Shown: positions 1-6,536 of the stretch, one piece after another | Position numbering within the stretch: the stretch's first letter is position 1 | Layout: each line of letters starts with the position of its first letter | Assembly (NCBI GenBank): GCA_963205465.1 | Contig: CAUJKG010000057.1 | Coordinates: 1 to 12,130, forward strand | Direction of reading: 5' to 3' | Source of the DNA: Pseudomonadota bacterium | GTDB lineage: Bacteria; Pseudomonadota; Alphaproteobacteria; Rhizobiales; Xanthobacteraceae | Length of the DNA: 12,130 nt | Made by a program: the position numbers and the translations under genes | The notes under the pieces: generated by a model | Database searches by the model: none | What the model was told of the DNA's origin: nothing | The model's input: only the letters and a program-made list of their open reading frames with translations

Positions 1-1
1 C

Positions 2-1258
2 GATGTCACGGCCCTGATGCGCGAGATCGGCCAGCGCGCAAGAAAGGCCGCGCGTGCGCTCGGCCTTGCCGAAGCGGCACAAAAAGCCAATGCGCTCGAA
101 GCCGCGGCACGCGCCATCCGCGAAAATAAAGCGAAGATTCTTGAAGCCAATGCCAAAGACATCGAAGCCGCGAAGTCGCAGAACATCACCGCGGCCTTCC
201 TCGATCGTCTGACGCTCACCGATCAATCCATCGATGCAATTGCAGCCGGCGTTGAAGCGGTCGCCCTCCTGCCTGATCCGGTCGGCGAAGTCATCGCAGA
301 CTGGCAGCAGCCGAACGGCCTGATCTTCCAGCGCGTGCGGACCCCGCTCGGCGTCGTTGCCGTGATCTATGAAAGCCGGCCGAACGTCACGGCGGATGCC
401 GGCTCGCTATGCCTCAAGGCAGGCAACGCCGTGATCCTGCGCGGCGGCTCTGACAGTTTCCATTCCAGCCGCGCCATTCACGCCTGTCTTGTTGCAGGTC
501 TGAAGGAAGCCGGACTTCCCGAAGACGCGATTCAACTGGTGCCGACCACCGATCGCGCCGCAGTCGGCGAAATTCTCTCGGGCCTCAACGGCAGTATCGA
601 TGTTGTGGTCCCGCGCGGAGGCAAAAGCCTCGTCGCGCGCGTGCAAGCGGAAGCGCGCGTGCCCGTGTTCGCGCATCTCGAAGGCGTATGCCACGTCTAT
701 GTTCATGCCGCTGCCGATCTCGAAATGGCGAAGCGGATCGTCTTCAATGCCAAGATGCGCCGCACCGGCGTCTGCGGTGCCGCCGAAACACTGCTCATCG
801 ACAAGAAGGCCGCGCCTACGCACTTGAAGCCGCTGGTGGAAATGCTGCTCGACGCCGGCTGCGAAGTGCGCGGCGACGAAGCCACCTGCACCGTCGATCC
901 GCGGGTAAAACCTGCATCGGAAGAAGACTGGTCCACCGAATATCTCGATGCGATCATCTCGGTGAAAGTCGTCGACGGCCTGCAGGCTGCAATGGACCAC
1001 ATCGCGAAATACGGCTCGCAGCATACCGACGCCATCGTCACGGACGACCCCTCGGAAGCCGAGATTTTCTTGCGCGAAGTGGATTCCGCGATCGTATTGC
1101 ACAATGCCTCAACGCAATTCGCCGACGGCGGCGAATTCGGTTTCGGCGCCGAGATCGGCATCGCCACGGGCCGCATGCATGCGCGCGGGCCCGTCGGCGT
1201 CGAGCAGCTCACCTCATTCAAATATCGTGTCCACGGCAGCGGTCAGACCCGACCTTGA
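2..1258 (+). CDS. proA: Gamma-glutamyl phosphate reductase, 5' end outside the window
   Basis: This enzyme makes glutamate 5-semialdehyde by NADPH-dependent reduction of gamma-glutamyl phosphate, the second step of proline synthesis, in the cytoplasm. Numbering from the Met at 17, visible family motifs are YESRPNVTADAG (119-129), the LKAGNAVILRGGSDS stretch (133-147), and the catalytic Cys253 in NAKMRRTGVCGAAET. HTDAIVT and the C-terminal FADGGEFGFGAEIGIAT segment also match. The frame stays open upstream of 17 (Asp-Val-Thr-Ala-Leu before the Met), and in related proteins similar residues precede this point, so the true start is probably before the window and the Met at 17 is internal. The usual family length is about 420-430 residues, so only a few residues are missing. 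The stop codon TGA (1256-1258) overlaps a possible TTG start of nadD, which suggests coupled translation. Identity is secure; only the start is uncertain. Confidence 0.96.
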   Translation, partial: DVTALMREIGQRARKAARALGLAEAAQKANALEAAARAIRENKAKILEANAKDIEAAKSQNITAAFLDRLTLTDQSIDAIAAGVEAVALLPDPVGEVIADWQQPNGLIFQRVRTPLGVVAVIYESRPNVTADAGSLCLKAGNAVILRGGSDSFHSSRAIHACLVAGLKEAGLPEDAIQLVPTTDRAAVGEILSGLNGSIDVVVPRGGKSLVARVQAEARVPVFAHLEGVCHVYVHAAADLEMAKRIVFNAKMRRTGVCGAAETLLIDKKAAPTHLKPLVEMLLDAGCEVRGDEATCTVDPRVKPASEEDWSTEYLDAIISVKVVDGLQAAMDHIAKYGSQHTDAIVTDDPSEAEIFLREVDSAIVLHNASTQFADGGEFGFGAEIGIATGRMHARGPVGVEQLTSFKYRVHGSGQTRP

Positions 1259-1860
1259 ACTTTCGCGCCCCCCTTGCCTCGCCCGGCATGCGGATCGGGC
1301 TCCTCGGCGGCAGTTTCAATCCTGCGCATGAGGCGCACCGTCAGCTCAGCCTGCTGGCATGGAAACGGCTTGGCCTCGATCGCGTCTGGTGGCTGGTTTC
1401 ACCCGGCAACCCGCTGAAAGAAAACCATTCACTGCCGCCGGTCGAAACGCGGATCGCGCAGGCAAAGACCGTCGCCGCATCGCCTTATATCGATGTCTGC
1501 GCGCCTGAAGTCGCATACCGGACTCGCTACACCTTCGATACGCTCGCTCGCATCGCCAAGGAGTATCCGGGCGTGCGCTTCGTCTGGCTCATGGGCGCGG
1601 ACAATCTGGCCCAGTTCCACCGCTGGAAACGCTGGCAGGAGATCGCAGCCATGATGCCGATCGCCGTGATCGAGCGGCCCGGCGACGAAGACGCGCCGCT
1701 CTCCGCGAAGGCCGCACACGCGCTCGCGCGATACCGGATCGACGAGAGCGATGCGGCACTTTTGCTTTCGATGCAGCCACCCGCCTGGGTGTATCTGCAC
1801 GGCTTGAAATCGCCGCTGTCTTCCACCAGCTTACGCATGAAGGAACAGCGGCAAGGATAG
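1255..1860 (+). CDS. nadD: Nicotinate-mononucleotide adenylyltransferase
   Basis: NadD joins nicotinate mononucleotide to AMP from ATP, giving deaminated NAD, in the late NAD synthesis pathway. Counting from the Met at 1288, the nucleotidyltransferase motif GGSFNPAHEAH lies at 7-17 (GxFxPxHxxH). MGADNLAQFHRWKRW follows in the middle, and SSTSLR at 178-183 is the C-terminal ISSTxIR motif. Two starts are possible. The TTG at 1255 overlaps the proA stop as TTGA and gives 201 residues. The ATG at 1288 gives 190. Neither has a clear Shine-Dalgarno sequence. I favour 1255 because alphaproteobacterial NadD proteins often carry a short extension ending in Pro-Gly just before the Met-x-Ile-Gly-Leu motif, as here (SPGMRIGL). 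The gene sits in the usual proA-nadD-rsfS order. Family assignment is firm, start choice is not. Confidence 0.94.
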   Translation: MNFRAPLASPGMRIGLLGGSFNPAHEAHRQLSLLAWKRLGLDRVWWLVSPGNPLKENHSLPPVETRIAQAKTVAASPYIDVCAPEVAYRTRYTFDTLARIAKEYPGVRFVWLMGADNLAQFHRWKRWQEIAAMMPIAVIERPGDEDAPLSAKAAHALARYRIDESDAALLLSMQPPAWVYLHGLKSPLSSTSLRMKEQRQG

Positions 1861-1886
1861 TCATTGAACGGTAATGGCGGAGGCGT

Positions 1887-1913
1887 ATGCTTCGATCAGT
1901 ACCGATTCGCTAA
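1887..1913 (+). other. Possible 8-codon leader ORF ahead of rsfS
   Basis: In the 63 bases between nadD and the chosen rsfS start, a strong Shine-Dalgarno sequence GGAGG (1879-1883) lies 3 bases before an ATG at 1887. That ATG opens an ORF of eight codons (MLRSVPIR) ending in TAA at 1911-1913. The stop is 10 bases before the rsfS ATG at 1924. If translated it could feed ribosomes to rsfS, but nothing beyond the ribosome binding site supports expression, and the GGAGG could be chance. Confidence 0.25.
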
Positions 1914-1923
1914 CCGAGGCCTG

Positions 1924-2340
1924 ATGGAAGGAATCGATAGCCTGGCAACCAAGGTACGCAGCGTAACGGCGAAACGAGCCGCGAAGCCCAAAGTTGTGGC
2001 GCGCAAAAAAGAGCCCGCCCTGCTTTCTCTCATCCTGAAACAACTCGACGAAGACAAAGCCGAAGACACGATGCCCATCGATGTCCAGGGCCGCACTTCG
2101 ATTGCCGACCATATGGTGGTGACGAGCGGGCGCTCCAATCGCCATGTCGCGGCGATCGCGGAGCATCTGATCGAGGCGCTTTCCAAAGCCGGCCACAAGC
2201 CTCGCTTCGAAGGACTGCCCGCCGCCGACTGGGTGCTGATCGATGCCGGCGACATCATCGTGCATGTGTTCCGGCCCGAGGTGCGCGAGTTCTACGGACT
2301 CGAGAGAATGTGGCAGCCGCGCGCGGCCGCGAAAGCGTAA
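1924..2340 (+). CDS. rsfS: Ribosomal silencing factor RsfS (Iojap/YbeB family)
   Basis: RsfS binds ribosomal protein uL14 on the large subunit and blocks subunit joining, lowering translation in starved or stationary cells. From the Met at 1924 the protein has 138 residues. It carries a Lys/Ala-rich N-terminal tail (about 1-30), then the Iojap domain with LDEDKAEDT (41-49), SIADHMVVTSGRSNRH (59-74) and the C-terminal signature DWVLIDAGDIIVHVFRPEVREFY (102-124). I chose ATG 1924, preceded by GAGG at 1916-1919, over the longer TTG at 1864. The 20 extra codons include several poorly used ones (cga, gta, tgc) and do not look conserved. The TTG is not excluded, since AAGGA (1853-1857) lies 6 bases before it. 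The next gene, rlmH, begins 10 bases after the stop, consistent with one operon for ribosome-related functions. Confidence 0.93.
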   Translation: MEGIDSLATKVRSVTAKRAAKPKVVARKKEPALLSLILKQLDEDKAEDTMPIDVQGRTSIADHMVVTSGRSNRHVAAIAEHLIEALSKAGHKPRFEGLPAADWVLIDAGDIIVHVFRPEVREFYGLERMWQPRAAAKA

Positions 2341-2350
2341 GCGGCTTTTC

Positions 2351-2836
2351 GTGCGCCTCGTCATTGCCGCCGTCGGTCGCCTGAAGGCGGGACCCGAGCG
2401 CGAACTGCTCGCGCGCTATCTCGAACGCGCCAACGCAAGCGGCAAGGCGCTGGCGCTCGCACCCATCGACGTGATCGAAGTTCCCGAAAGCGCCGCGCAG
2501 ACCGCAGCGAAGCGGAAAGCCGACGAAGCCAAAGCACTCCTTGCCACGCTTCCCGAGAAGACGAAGCTGATCGTGCTCGACGAGCGCGGCAAAAACATTC
2601 CGAGTGAAGACTTCGCGGGCAAGCTCGCCCGCTTCCGGGACGACGGCGCGGCGTGTACGGCACTCCTGATCGGCGGCGCCGACGGCCTCGACGAATCGCT
2701 GCGGAAAAAGGCGGACCTTGTGGTCGCTTACGGCGCCGCGACCTTCCCGCATCAGGTCATCCGAATCCTGCTCACGGAACAGATCTATCGGGCCACGACG
2801 ATCCTCTCCGGCCACCCCTACCATCGGGGCGGCTGA
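2351..2836 (+). CDS. rlmH: 23S rRNA (pseudouridine1915-N3)-methyltransferase
   Basis: RlmH is a SPOUT (trefoil-knot) methyltransferase that methylates pseudouridine 1915 in helix 69 of 23S rRNA, using S-adenosylmethionine. The GTG at 2351 gives 161 residues, close to the usual 155-160. The N-terminus is RLVIAAVGRLK. The middle has KLIVLDERGKNIPSEDFA (72-89), and the SAM-binding knot has LLIGGADGLDESL (105-117). The C-terminus has FPHQVIRILLTEQIYRA (132-148), ending in SGHPYHRGG. The last motif is the family hallmark. The GTG lies 10 bases after the rsfS stop. Upstream in-frame codons overlap rsfS and do not resemble RlmH, so I exclude them. This is the last gene of the first block, and no clear terminator follows. 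Confidence 0.95.
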   Translation: MRLVIAAVGRLKAGPERELLARYLERANASGKALALAPIDVIEVPESAAQTAAKRKADEAKALLATLPEKTKLIVLDERGKNIPSEDFAGKLARFRDDGAACTALLIGGADGLDESLRKKADLVVAYGAATFPHQVIRILLTEQIYRATTILSGHPYHRGG

Positions 2837-3252
2837 GCGACGGGCGGCCTCGTTTCCAGCTCACTTTTGCGCGATCAGACACGGCACCTGCATTCCGACA
2901 CGCAATTTCAGAGATTCCTCCTCAAATTTGCCCCGAAGGCAGCGGTTTTTGTCGTGGTTAATCGGTCGCCCGATCCGGGCCGGAACCGCGGGCAATCTCT
3001 TGCTACGCAACAGGACCGGCAGGTATCATGCGGCCATAAGCGAGGGTGGGCACTTCGCGGCGGAACCCATGGCAGAACGTCCGGAAAAGGACGGCTTGCC
3101 GCGGCGATACGAAACAGGACGGAATTTCCGGTCTCGGGCAACGGGACGGCTCAACCCCAGATCGGCTCTCTTCGCCAACAATCGAACGCGCAGCGAGAAG
3201 ATCAACCCGGTCCTTCGTGACCGGCAACCGACAAAGAGAAGGTTCGCGGATA
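2837..3252 (+). other. 416-base stretch without a recognised gene, probable ctpA leader
   Basis: No reading frame here resembles a known protein. The open frames on both strands are short, rich in Arg, Ser and Pro, and run into or overlap neighbouring genes in the wrong frame. A short dyad GCCCG-ATC-CGGGC occurs near 2968-2980 but has no T run, so it is not a normal terminator. A possible promoter lies at 3000-3029. In related genomes I would expect a murein hydrolase activator (EnvC type, M23 peptidase) gene at this place, and I see neither it nor a recognisable remnant. Confidence 0.6.
3000..3029 (+). promoter_or_regulatory. Possible sigma-70-type promoter for ctpA
   Basis: TTGCTA (3000-3005) and TATCAT (3024-3029) are separated by 18 bases, matching the -35 and -10 consensus at 4 and 5 of 6 positions. 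Transcription from here would leave about 215 bases of leader before the ctpA ATG at 3253. The spacing and the position in the only long gap upstream of ctpA support it, but matches of this quality arise by chance. Confidence 0.3.
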
Positions 3253-4572
3253 ATGCGGAAGATTTCGCTATTCTTTATCGGCGCCATTACCGGCGCGCTG
3301 ATCGCGGCCGTTGCCGCGCAGCCGCAGGTATTCTCGAAGGCGCGCGCGGCTTCGGCCGACACCTACCGGCAGCTCAATCTGTTCGGCGACATCTTCGAGC
3401 AGGTCCGCTCGCAATATGTCGAGAAGGTCGAAGACTCCAAGCTGATCGAGGCGGCCATCAACGGCATGCTTTCCTCGCTCGATCCGCATTCGCAGTTCCT
3501 CGACATCAAGAACTTCCGCGACATGCAGACCCAGACCCGCGGCGAATTCGGCGGTCTCGGGATCGAAGTCACGATGGAAGACGGCCTGGTGAAGGTGATG
3601 TCGCCCATCGACAACACGCCGGCCTCCCGCGGCGGCGTGCAGCCGAACGATCTCATTACGCATCTCGACGGCGAGCCGGTGAAGGGCCTGACCCTCGAAC
3701 AGGCCGTCGAGAAGATGCGTGGACCGGTCAACACGCCGATCGTGCTGCGTATCCAGCGCAAGGGCGTCGAGAAGCCGGTCGAGATCAAGCTGGTTCGCGA
3801 AATCATCTCGATCCGCAACGTCCGCTACAAGATCGAAGACGACGTCGGCTATATCCGCCTCGTCAGCTTCCAGGGCGAGCGCACGATCCAGCAGCTCGTC
3901 GAGGCGATCAAGGAAATCAAGGAAAAAATCCCGAACGACAAGCTGAAGGGTTACATCCTCGATCTGCGCAACAACGGCGGCGGCTTGCTCGATCAGGCGA
4001 TCGCTGTATCGGATGCCTTCCTCGAACGTGGCGAGATCGTTTCGACCCGCGGCCGCAACGACGGCAGCCAGCGCTACAACGCCAAGGCCGGCGACCTGAC
4101 CAACGGCAAACCGCTGATCGTGCTGATCAATGGCGGTTCGGCTTCGGCGTCCGAAATCGTCGCCGGCGCACTGCAGGACCATAAGCGGGCGACGCTCTTG
4201 GGCTCCCGCTCGTTCGGTAAGGGCTCCGTGCAAACCGTGATGCCGATCGGCAACTTCGGCGCGCTGAAGCTCACCACGGCGCGCTACTACACGCCGTCGG
4301 GACGCTCGATCCAGGCTAAGGGCATTCAGCCCGACATCGAGCTCGTTCAGGATCTTCCGGAAGAGCTGAAGGGCAAGGTCGAACCGCGCGGCGAGGCTTC
4401 GCTCAAGGGCCACCTGAAGACCCAGGAGAGCGGCGACGAGCAGACCGGTTCGCCGGCCTACATCCCGCCGGATCCGAAGAACGACAAGCAGCTGATCATG
4501 GCGCTCGAACTACTGCGCGGTGTTCAGAAAAACGCGGCCTTCCCGCCAAACCCGAAGGCCAATCCGAACTGA
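3253..4572 (+). CDS. ctpA: Carboxy-terminal processing protease, S41 family
   Basis: CtpA-type proteases are Ser-Lys proteases that trim or degrade envelope proteins, including peptidoglycan hydrolases, in the periplasm. The 439-residue protein has a hydrophobic N-terminal segment (about 5-22) followed by KARAASA, which may be a signal peptide cleavage region or an anchor. Next is SLDPHSQFL (75-83), then a PDZ domain (about 95-180) with GGLGIEVTMEDG. The S41 catalytic core contains DLRNNGGGLLDQA (237-249), GGSASASEIVAGAL (294-307) with probable nucleophile Ser298, and SRSFGKGSVQT (318-328) with probable general base Lys323. The Ser-Lys spacing of 25 matches the family. The C-terminal part after 370 is polar, with a Pro-rich tail. 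I chose ATG 3253, preceded by AGAAGG 10 bases upstream. The in-frame GTG at 3046 would add 69 residues that look non-coding and would bury the signal sequence. A strong terminator follows. Confidence 0.95.
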   Translation: MRKISLFFIGAITGALIAAVAAQPQVFSKARAASADTYRQLNLFGDIFEQVRSQYVEKVEDSKLIEAAINGMLSSLDPHSQFLDIKNFRDMQTQTRGEFGGLGIEVTMEDGLVKVMSPIDNTPASRGGVQPNDLITHLDGEPVKGLTLEQAVEKMRGPVNTPIVLRIQRKGVEKPVEIKLVREIISIRNVRYKIEDDVGYIRLVSFQGERTIQQLVEAIKEIKEKIPNDKLKGYILDLRNNGGGLLDQAIAVSDAFLERGEIVSTRGRNDGSQRYNAKAGDLTNGKPLIVLINGGSASASEIVAGALQDHKRATLLGSRSFGKGSVQTVMPIGNFGALKLTTARYYTPSGRSIQAKGIQPDIELVQDLPEELKGKVEPRGEASLKGHLKTQESGDEQTGSPAYIPPDPKNDKQLIMALELLRGVQKNAAFPPNPKANPN

Positions 4573-4590
4573 TCCGGATCGAAGCGACCG

Positions 4591-4617
4591 AAAGCCCCGC
4601 CAACCGGCGGGGCTTTT
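4591..4617 (+). terminator. Rho-independent terminator after ctpA
   Basis: A perfect 11-base-pair stem AAAGCCCCGCC (4591-4601) and GGCGGGGCTTT (4606-4616) with a 4-base loop (AACC) ends in a short T run. It begins 18 bases after the ctpA stop. It should end the ctpA transcript and separates it from the deacetylase gene downstream. The A/T pairs at the foot could let it work weakly on the other strand. Confidence 0.9.
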
Positions 4618-4653
4618 GCATTAGGGCACTTTCCCGCGCGAAGTGAGCACCGG

Positions 4654-4683
4654 TTCGCCGCCCGAAAATGCGCCCCCTATAAT
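4654..4683 (+). promoter_or_regulatory. Likely promoter for the deacetylase-rppH-GNAT unit
   Basis: A perfect TATAAT sits at 4678-4683, with a weak -35 match (TTCGCC, 4654-4659) at 18-base spacing. It lies after the ctpA terminator and about 115 bases before the next start codon, where a promoter is needed. The poor -35 leaves room for an activator or an extended element. This is inferred from sequence only. Confidence 0.45.
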
Positions 4684-4693
4684 GTCTAGAGGA

Positions 4694-4709
4694 CGATCCG
4701 ATTGGATCG
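4694..4709. promoter_or_regulatory. Inverted repeat just downstream of the TATAAT box
   Basis: CGATCC and GGATCG face each other across a 4-base gap (GATT), beginning 10 bases after the -10 box, about where transcription would start. It could be an operator or a small hairpin at the 5' end of the transcript. A second small hairpin, AGGCT-TCG-AGCCT, lies at 4761-4773 in the same leader. Neither is long enough to be certain. Confidence 0.3.
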
Positions 4710-4798
4710 GGTCATGCTCAGGTAAGGTCCCGTTAACCAGATACGCACTTTCCACATGATAGGCTTCGAGCCTGATTCGACCCCGGAAGATCGCGATA

Positions 4799-5995
4799 GT
4801 GGACGATCTCGATACACCTCTGAAAGCGCGGCCTAGCGCGCCTTCGCGCCTGCCTCGGAATCTCCTTGCCGGGCTCACGCTCGTCATGGCGACCGTGATC
4901 GGCGGCGTCATCGCATGGGTAATCGCCTTCGACGATCCGCTCGGCGGCGAACCGCGGCAGATCGTGAAGATCCAGCAGGTTCCCGCGGAGGCTCCAACCA
5001 AGACACGCGCCGATGCGGAGCGGAAGGAAGAGCCCAAGGGCGACCAGCGTACGATCACGATCATCGACGGCAATACAGGCACGCGGCGCGAGATCGTCAT
5101 CAGCGATCCGAAACAATCCGCTCCCCAGCGGAATACCGCGCCGAACCAGCCCGCAAGCGAACCCAAGAGCGAGCCTACCAGCGCGATCCCGCCTGCCGAC
5201 AAAAGACTGATCGAGCCTACCAAGCATGGCTCGATCCCGAAAATCGGGCCCGACGGCGCGCGTGCGCTCGAGGTCTATGCAAGCCCGATCCCCGTGACCG
5301 CCGCAAGCGCCGATTCGCTGATCGCCATCGTCATTACCGGGCTTGGCGTCAGCACTTCCGGCACCAAAGATGCCATCGCCAAATTGCCGGCTGCCGTCAC
5401 GCTCGGCTTTGTGCCTTACGGCAGCGAGTTGACCGACTGGGTGACGAAGGCGCGCAGTACCGGTCATGAAGTGCTGCTGCAGGTGCCGATGGAGCCGCTC
5501 GATTATCCGGATAACGACCCCGGCCCGCAGACCCTGACCGCGAACGCCACGACAGCGCAAAATATCGATCGGCTGCATTTCTTTCTGAGCCGCGCCCAAG
5601 GCTATGTCGGCGTCGCCAATCTGATGGGCGCGCGCCTGACCGCCAACGAAGATGCCATGGCGGCGATCCTCGCCGAGACCGGCAAGCGCGGCCTTCTGTT
5701 CCTGGATGACGGAACCTCGCCCCGCAGCGTCTCACAACGTGCCGCACAGAAAGCGAAATCGCCGTTCCTGCGCTCCGACGTCGTGATCGACGCACGCACC
5801 GAATGGGCCGATATCGACGCAGCCCTCGTCAAGCTCGAAGCCATTGCGGCCGAACGCGGGGTCGCGATCGCCTCCGCAAGCGCACTCCCCGTCACCGTCG
5901 AGCGGATTGCGCGCTGGGCAAAGACATTGGATGCCCGCGGTATCCGGCTGGTTCCCGTCAGTGTCGCTTTCCAGCGCCGCGCAAAGCAAAGCTGA
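4799..5995 (+). CDS. Divergent polysaccharide deacetylase family protein (YibQ-like)
   Basis: This 398-residue protein has a short cytoplasmic N-terminus (1-20), one membrane segment (about 21-43), and a low-complexity polar linker rich in Pro, Lys, Ser and Glu (about 60-150). A periplasmic domain of the divergent polysaccharide deacetylase family (about 172-395) follows. Matching stretches include LPAAVTLGFVPYGSEL (196-211), GHEVLLQVPMEPLDYPDNDPGPQTL (222-246), QGYVGVANLMGARLT (267-281) and GLLFLDDGTSPRS (298-310). The GTG at 4799 is a good start: GGAAG lies 9 bases upstream, and the sequence DDLDTPL resembles the N-termini of related proteins. Metal-binding residues of active deacetylases appear absent: ITGLG (179-183) stands where other family members have Asp-Asp, and ANLMG (273-277) lacks the usual His. 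It is therefore probably a non-catalytic envelope protein. In enteric bacteria yibQ lies next to envC, which suggests a role in cell-wall remodelling. Its exact function is unknown. Confidence 0.9.
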   Translation: MDDLDTPLKARPSAPSRLPRNLLAGLTLVMATVIGGVIAWVIAFDDPLGGEPRQIVKIQQVPAEAPTKTRADAERKEEPKGDQRTITIIDGNTGTRREIVISDPKQSAPQRNTAPNQPASEPKSEPTSAIPPADKRLIEPTKHGSIPKIGPDGARALEVYASPIPVTAASADSLIAIVITGLGVSTSGTKDAIAKLPAAVTLGFVPYGSELTDWVTKARSTGHEVLLQVPMEPLDYPDNDPGPQTLTANATTAQNIDRLHFFLSRAQGYVGVANLMGARLTANEDAMAAILAETGKRGLLFLDDGTSPRSVSQRAAQKAKSPFLRSDVVIDARTEWADIDAALVKLEAIAAERGVAIASASALPVTVERIARWAKTLDARGIRLVPVSVAFQRRAKQS

Positions 5996-6027
5996 CGGCA
6001 GCGCGTTCGCATTGTAGAACGCCGGTC

Positions 6028-6534
6028 ATGAAAAACTTCGAAGATCTTCCTTATCGCCCCTGCGTCGGCCTCGCGGTGTTCAACGCGGGCGGACTTGTTT
6101 TCATCGGCCGCCGCTCCAGCGGACCCGAGCACGTGGACGCAACCCATTCCTGGCAGATGCCTCAGGGCGGCATCGACGACGGCGAGGATCCTTACGAGGC
6201 CGCGTTGCGCGAACTCTATGAGGAAACCAATATTCGCTCGATCAGGCGGCTCGGCGAGGTCGAAGGCTGGCTGAAATACGATATTCCGCGCGACATCGTC
6301 GGACAGGCGTGGAAGGGAAAATACCGCGGCCAGAAGCAGAAATGGTACGCTCTTCGCTTCACCGGCAACGAGACCGAGATCGATATCGCGACCCCGGGAG
6401 GAGGCGCGCATAAGCCGGAATTCGTGGAGTGGCGCTGGGAGCGCTTCGAGAACACCGCCAGCCTGATTATTCCTTTCAAGCGTCCGGTCTACGATGAGGT
6501 CATCAAAAGTTTTGGCGAATTTGCCGCGAGATAG
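6028..6534 (+). CDS. rppH: RNA pyrophosphohydrolase (Nudix)
   Basis: RppH removes pyrophosphate from the 5' triphosphate end of mRNA, which opens the transcript to RNase E-type decay. The ATG at 6028 gives 168 residues. Family marks are YRPCVGLAVFN (9-19), HSWQMPQGGIDDGEDP (40-55), the Nudix box from Gly47 to Ile69 with the metal-binding REL-YEE core (61-66), YDIPRDIVGQAWKGKYRGQKQKWYALRF (84-111, typical of RppH), HKPEFVEWRW (128-137) and IIPFKRPVY (147-155). The last Gly of the Nudix consensus is Asn68 here; Ser or Asn is common at this site in alphaproteobacterial RppH, as far as I recall. The start is 32 bases after the deacetylase stop and has only a weak Shine-Dalgarno sequence, so expression may depend on the upstream transcript. 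Confidence 0.95.
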   Translation: MKNFEDLPYRPCVGLAVFNAGGLVFIGRRSSGPEHVDATHSWQMPQGGIDDGEDPYEAALRELYEETNIRSIRRLGEVEGWLKYDIPRDIVGQAWKGKYRGQKQKWYALRFTGNETEIDIATPGGGAHKPEFVEWRWERFENTASLIIPFKRPVYDEVIKSFGEFAAR

Positions 6535-6536
6535 TC

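Noticed and set aside
2867..3220. 117-codon frame in the rlmH-ctpA gap as a real gene or EnvC remnant
   Set aside because: Composition is Arg/Gln/Ser-rich, there is no M23 or coiled-coil motif, and there is no good ribosome binding site at its start.
3268..4413. Long minus-strand open frame (381 codons) opposite ctpA
   Set aside because: It is the antisense shadow of a GC-rich gene. Its product is Asp/Leu/Arg-rich with no family resemblance, while the plus strand has clear S41 motifs.
4736..4745. GTTAACCAGA as a CtrA binding site
   Set aside because: Only a half-site; no TTAA-N7-TTAA pair is present there or at the TTAA near 2959.
5171..5222. Repeated GAGCCTACCA (5171-5180 and 5213-5222) as a mobile-element repeat
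   Set aside because: It lies in the low-complexity linker of the deacetylase-family protein and is too short to mean more than repeated codons.
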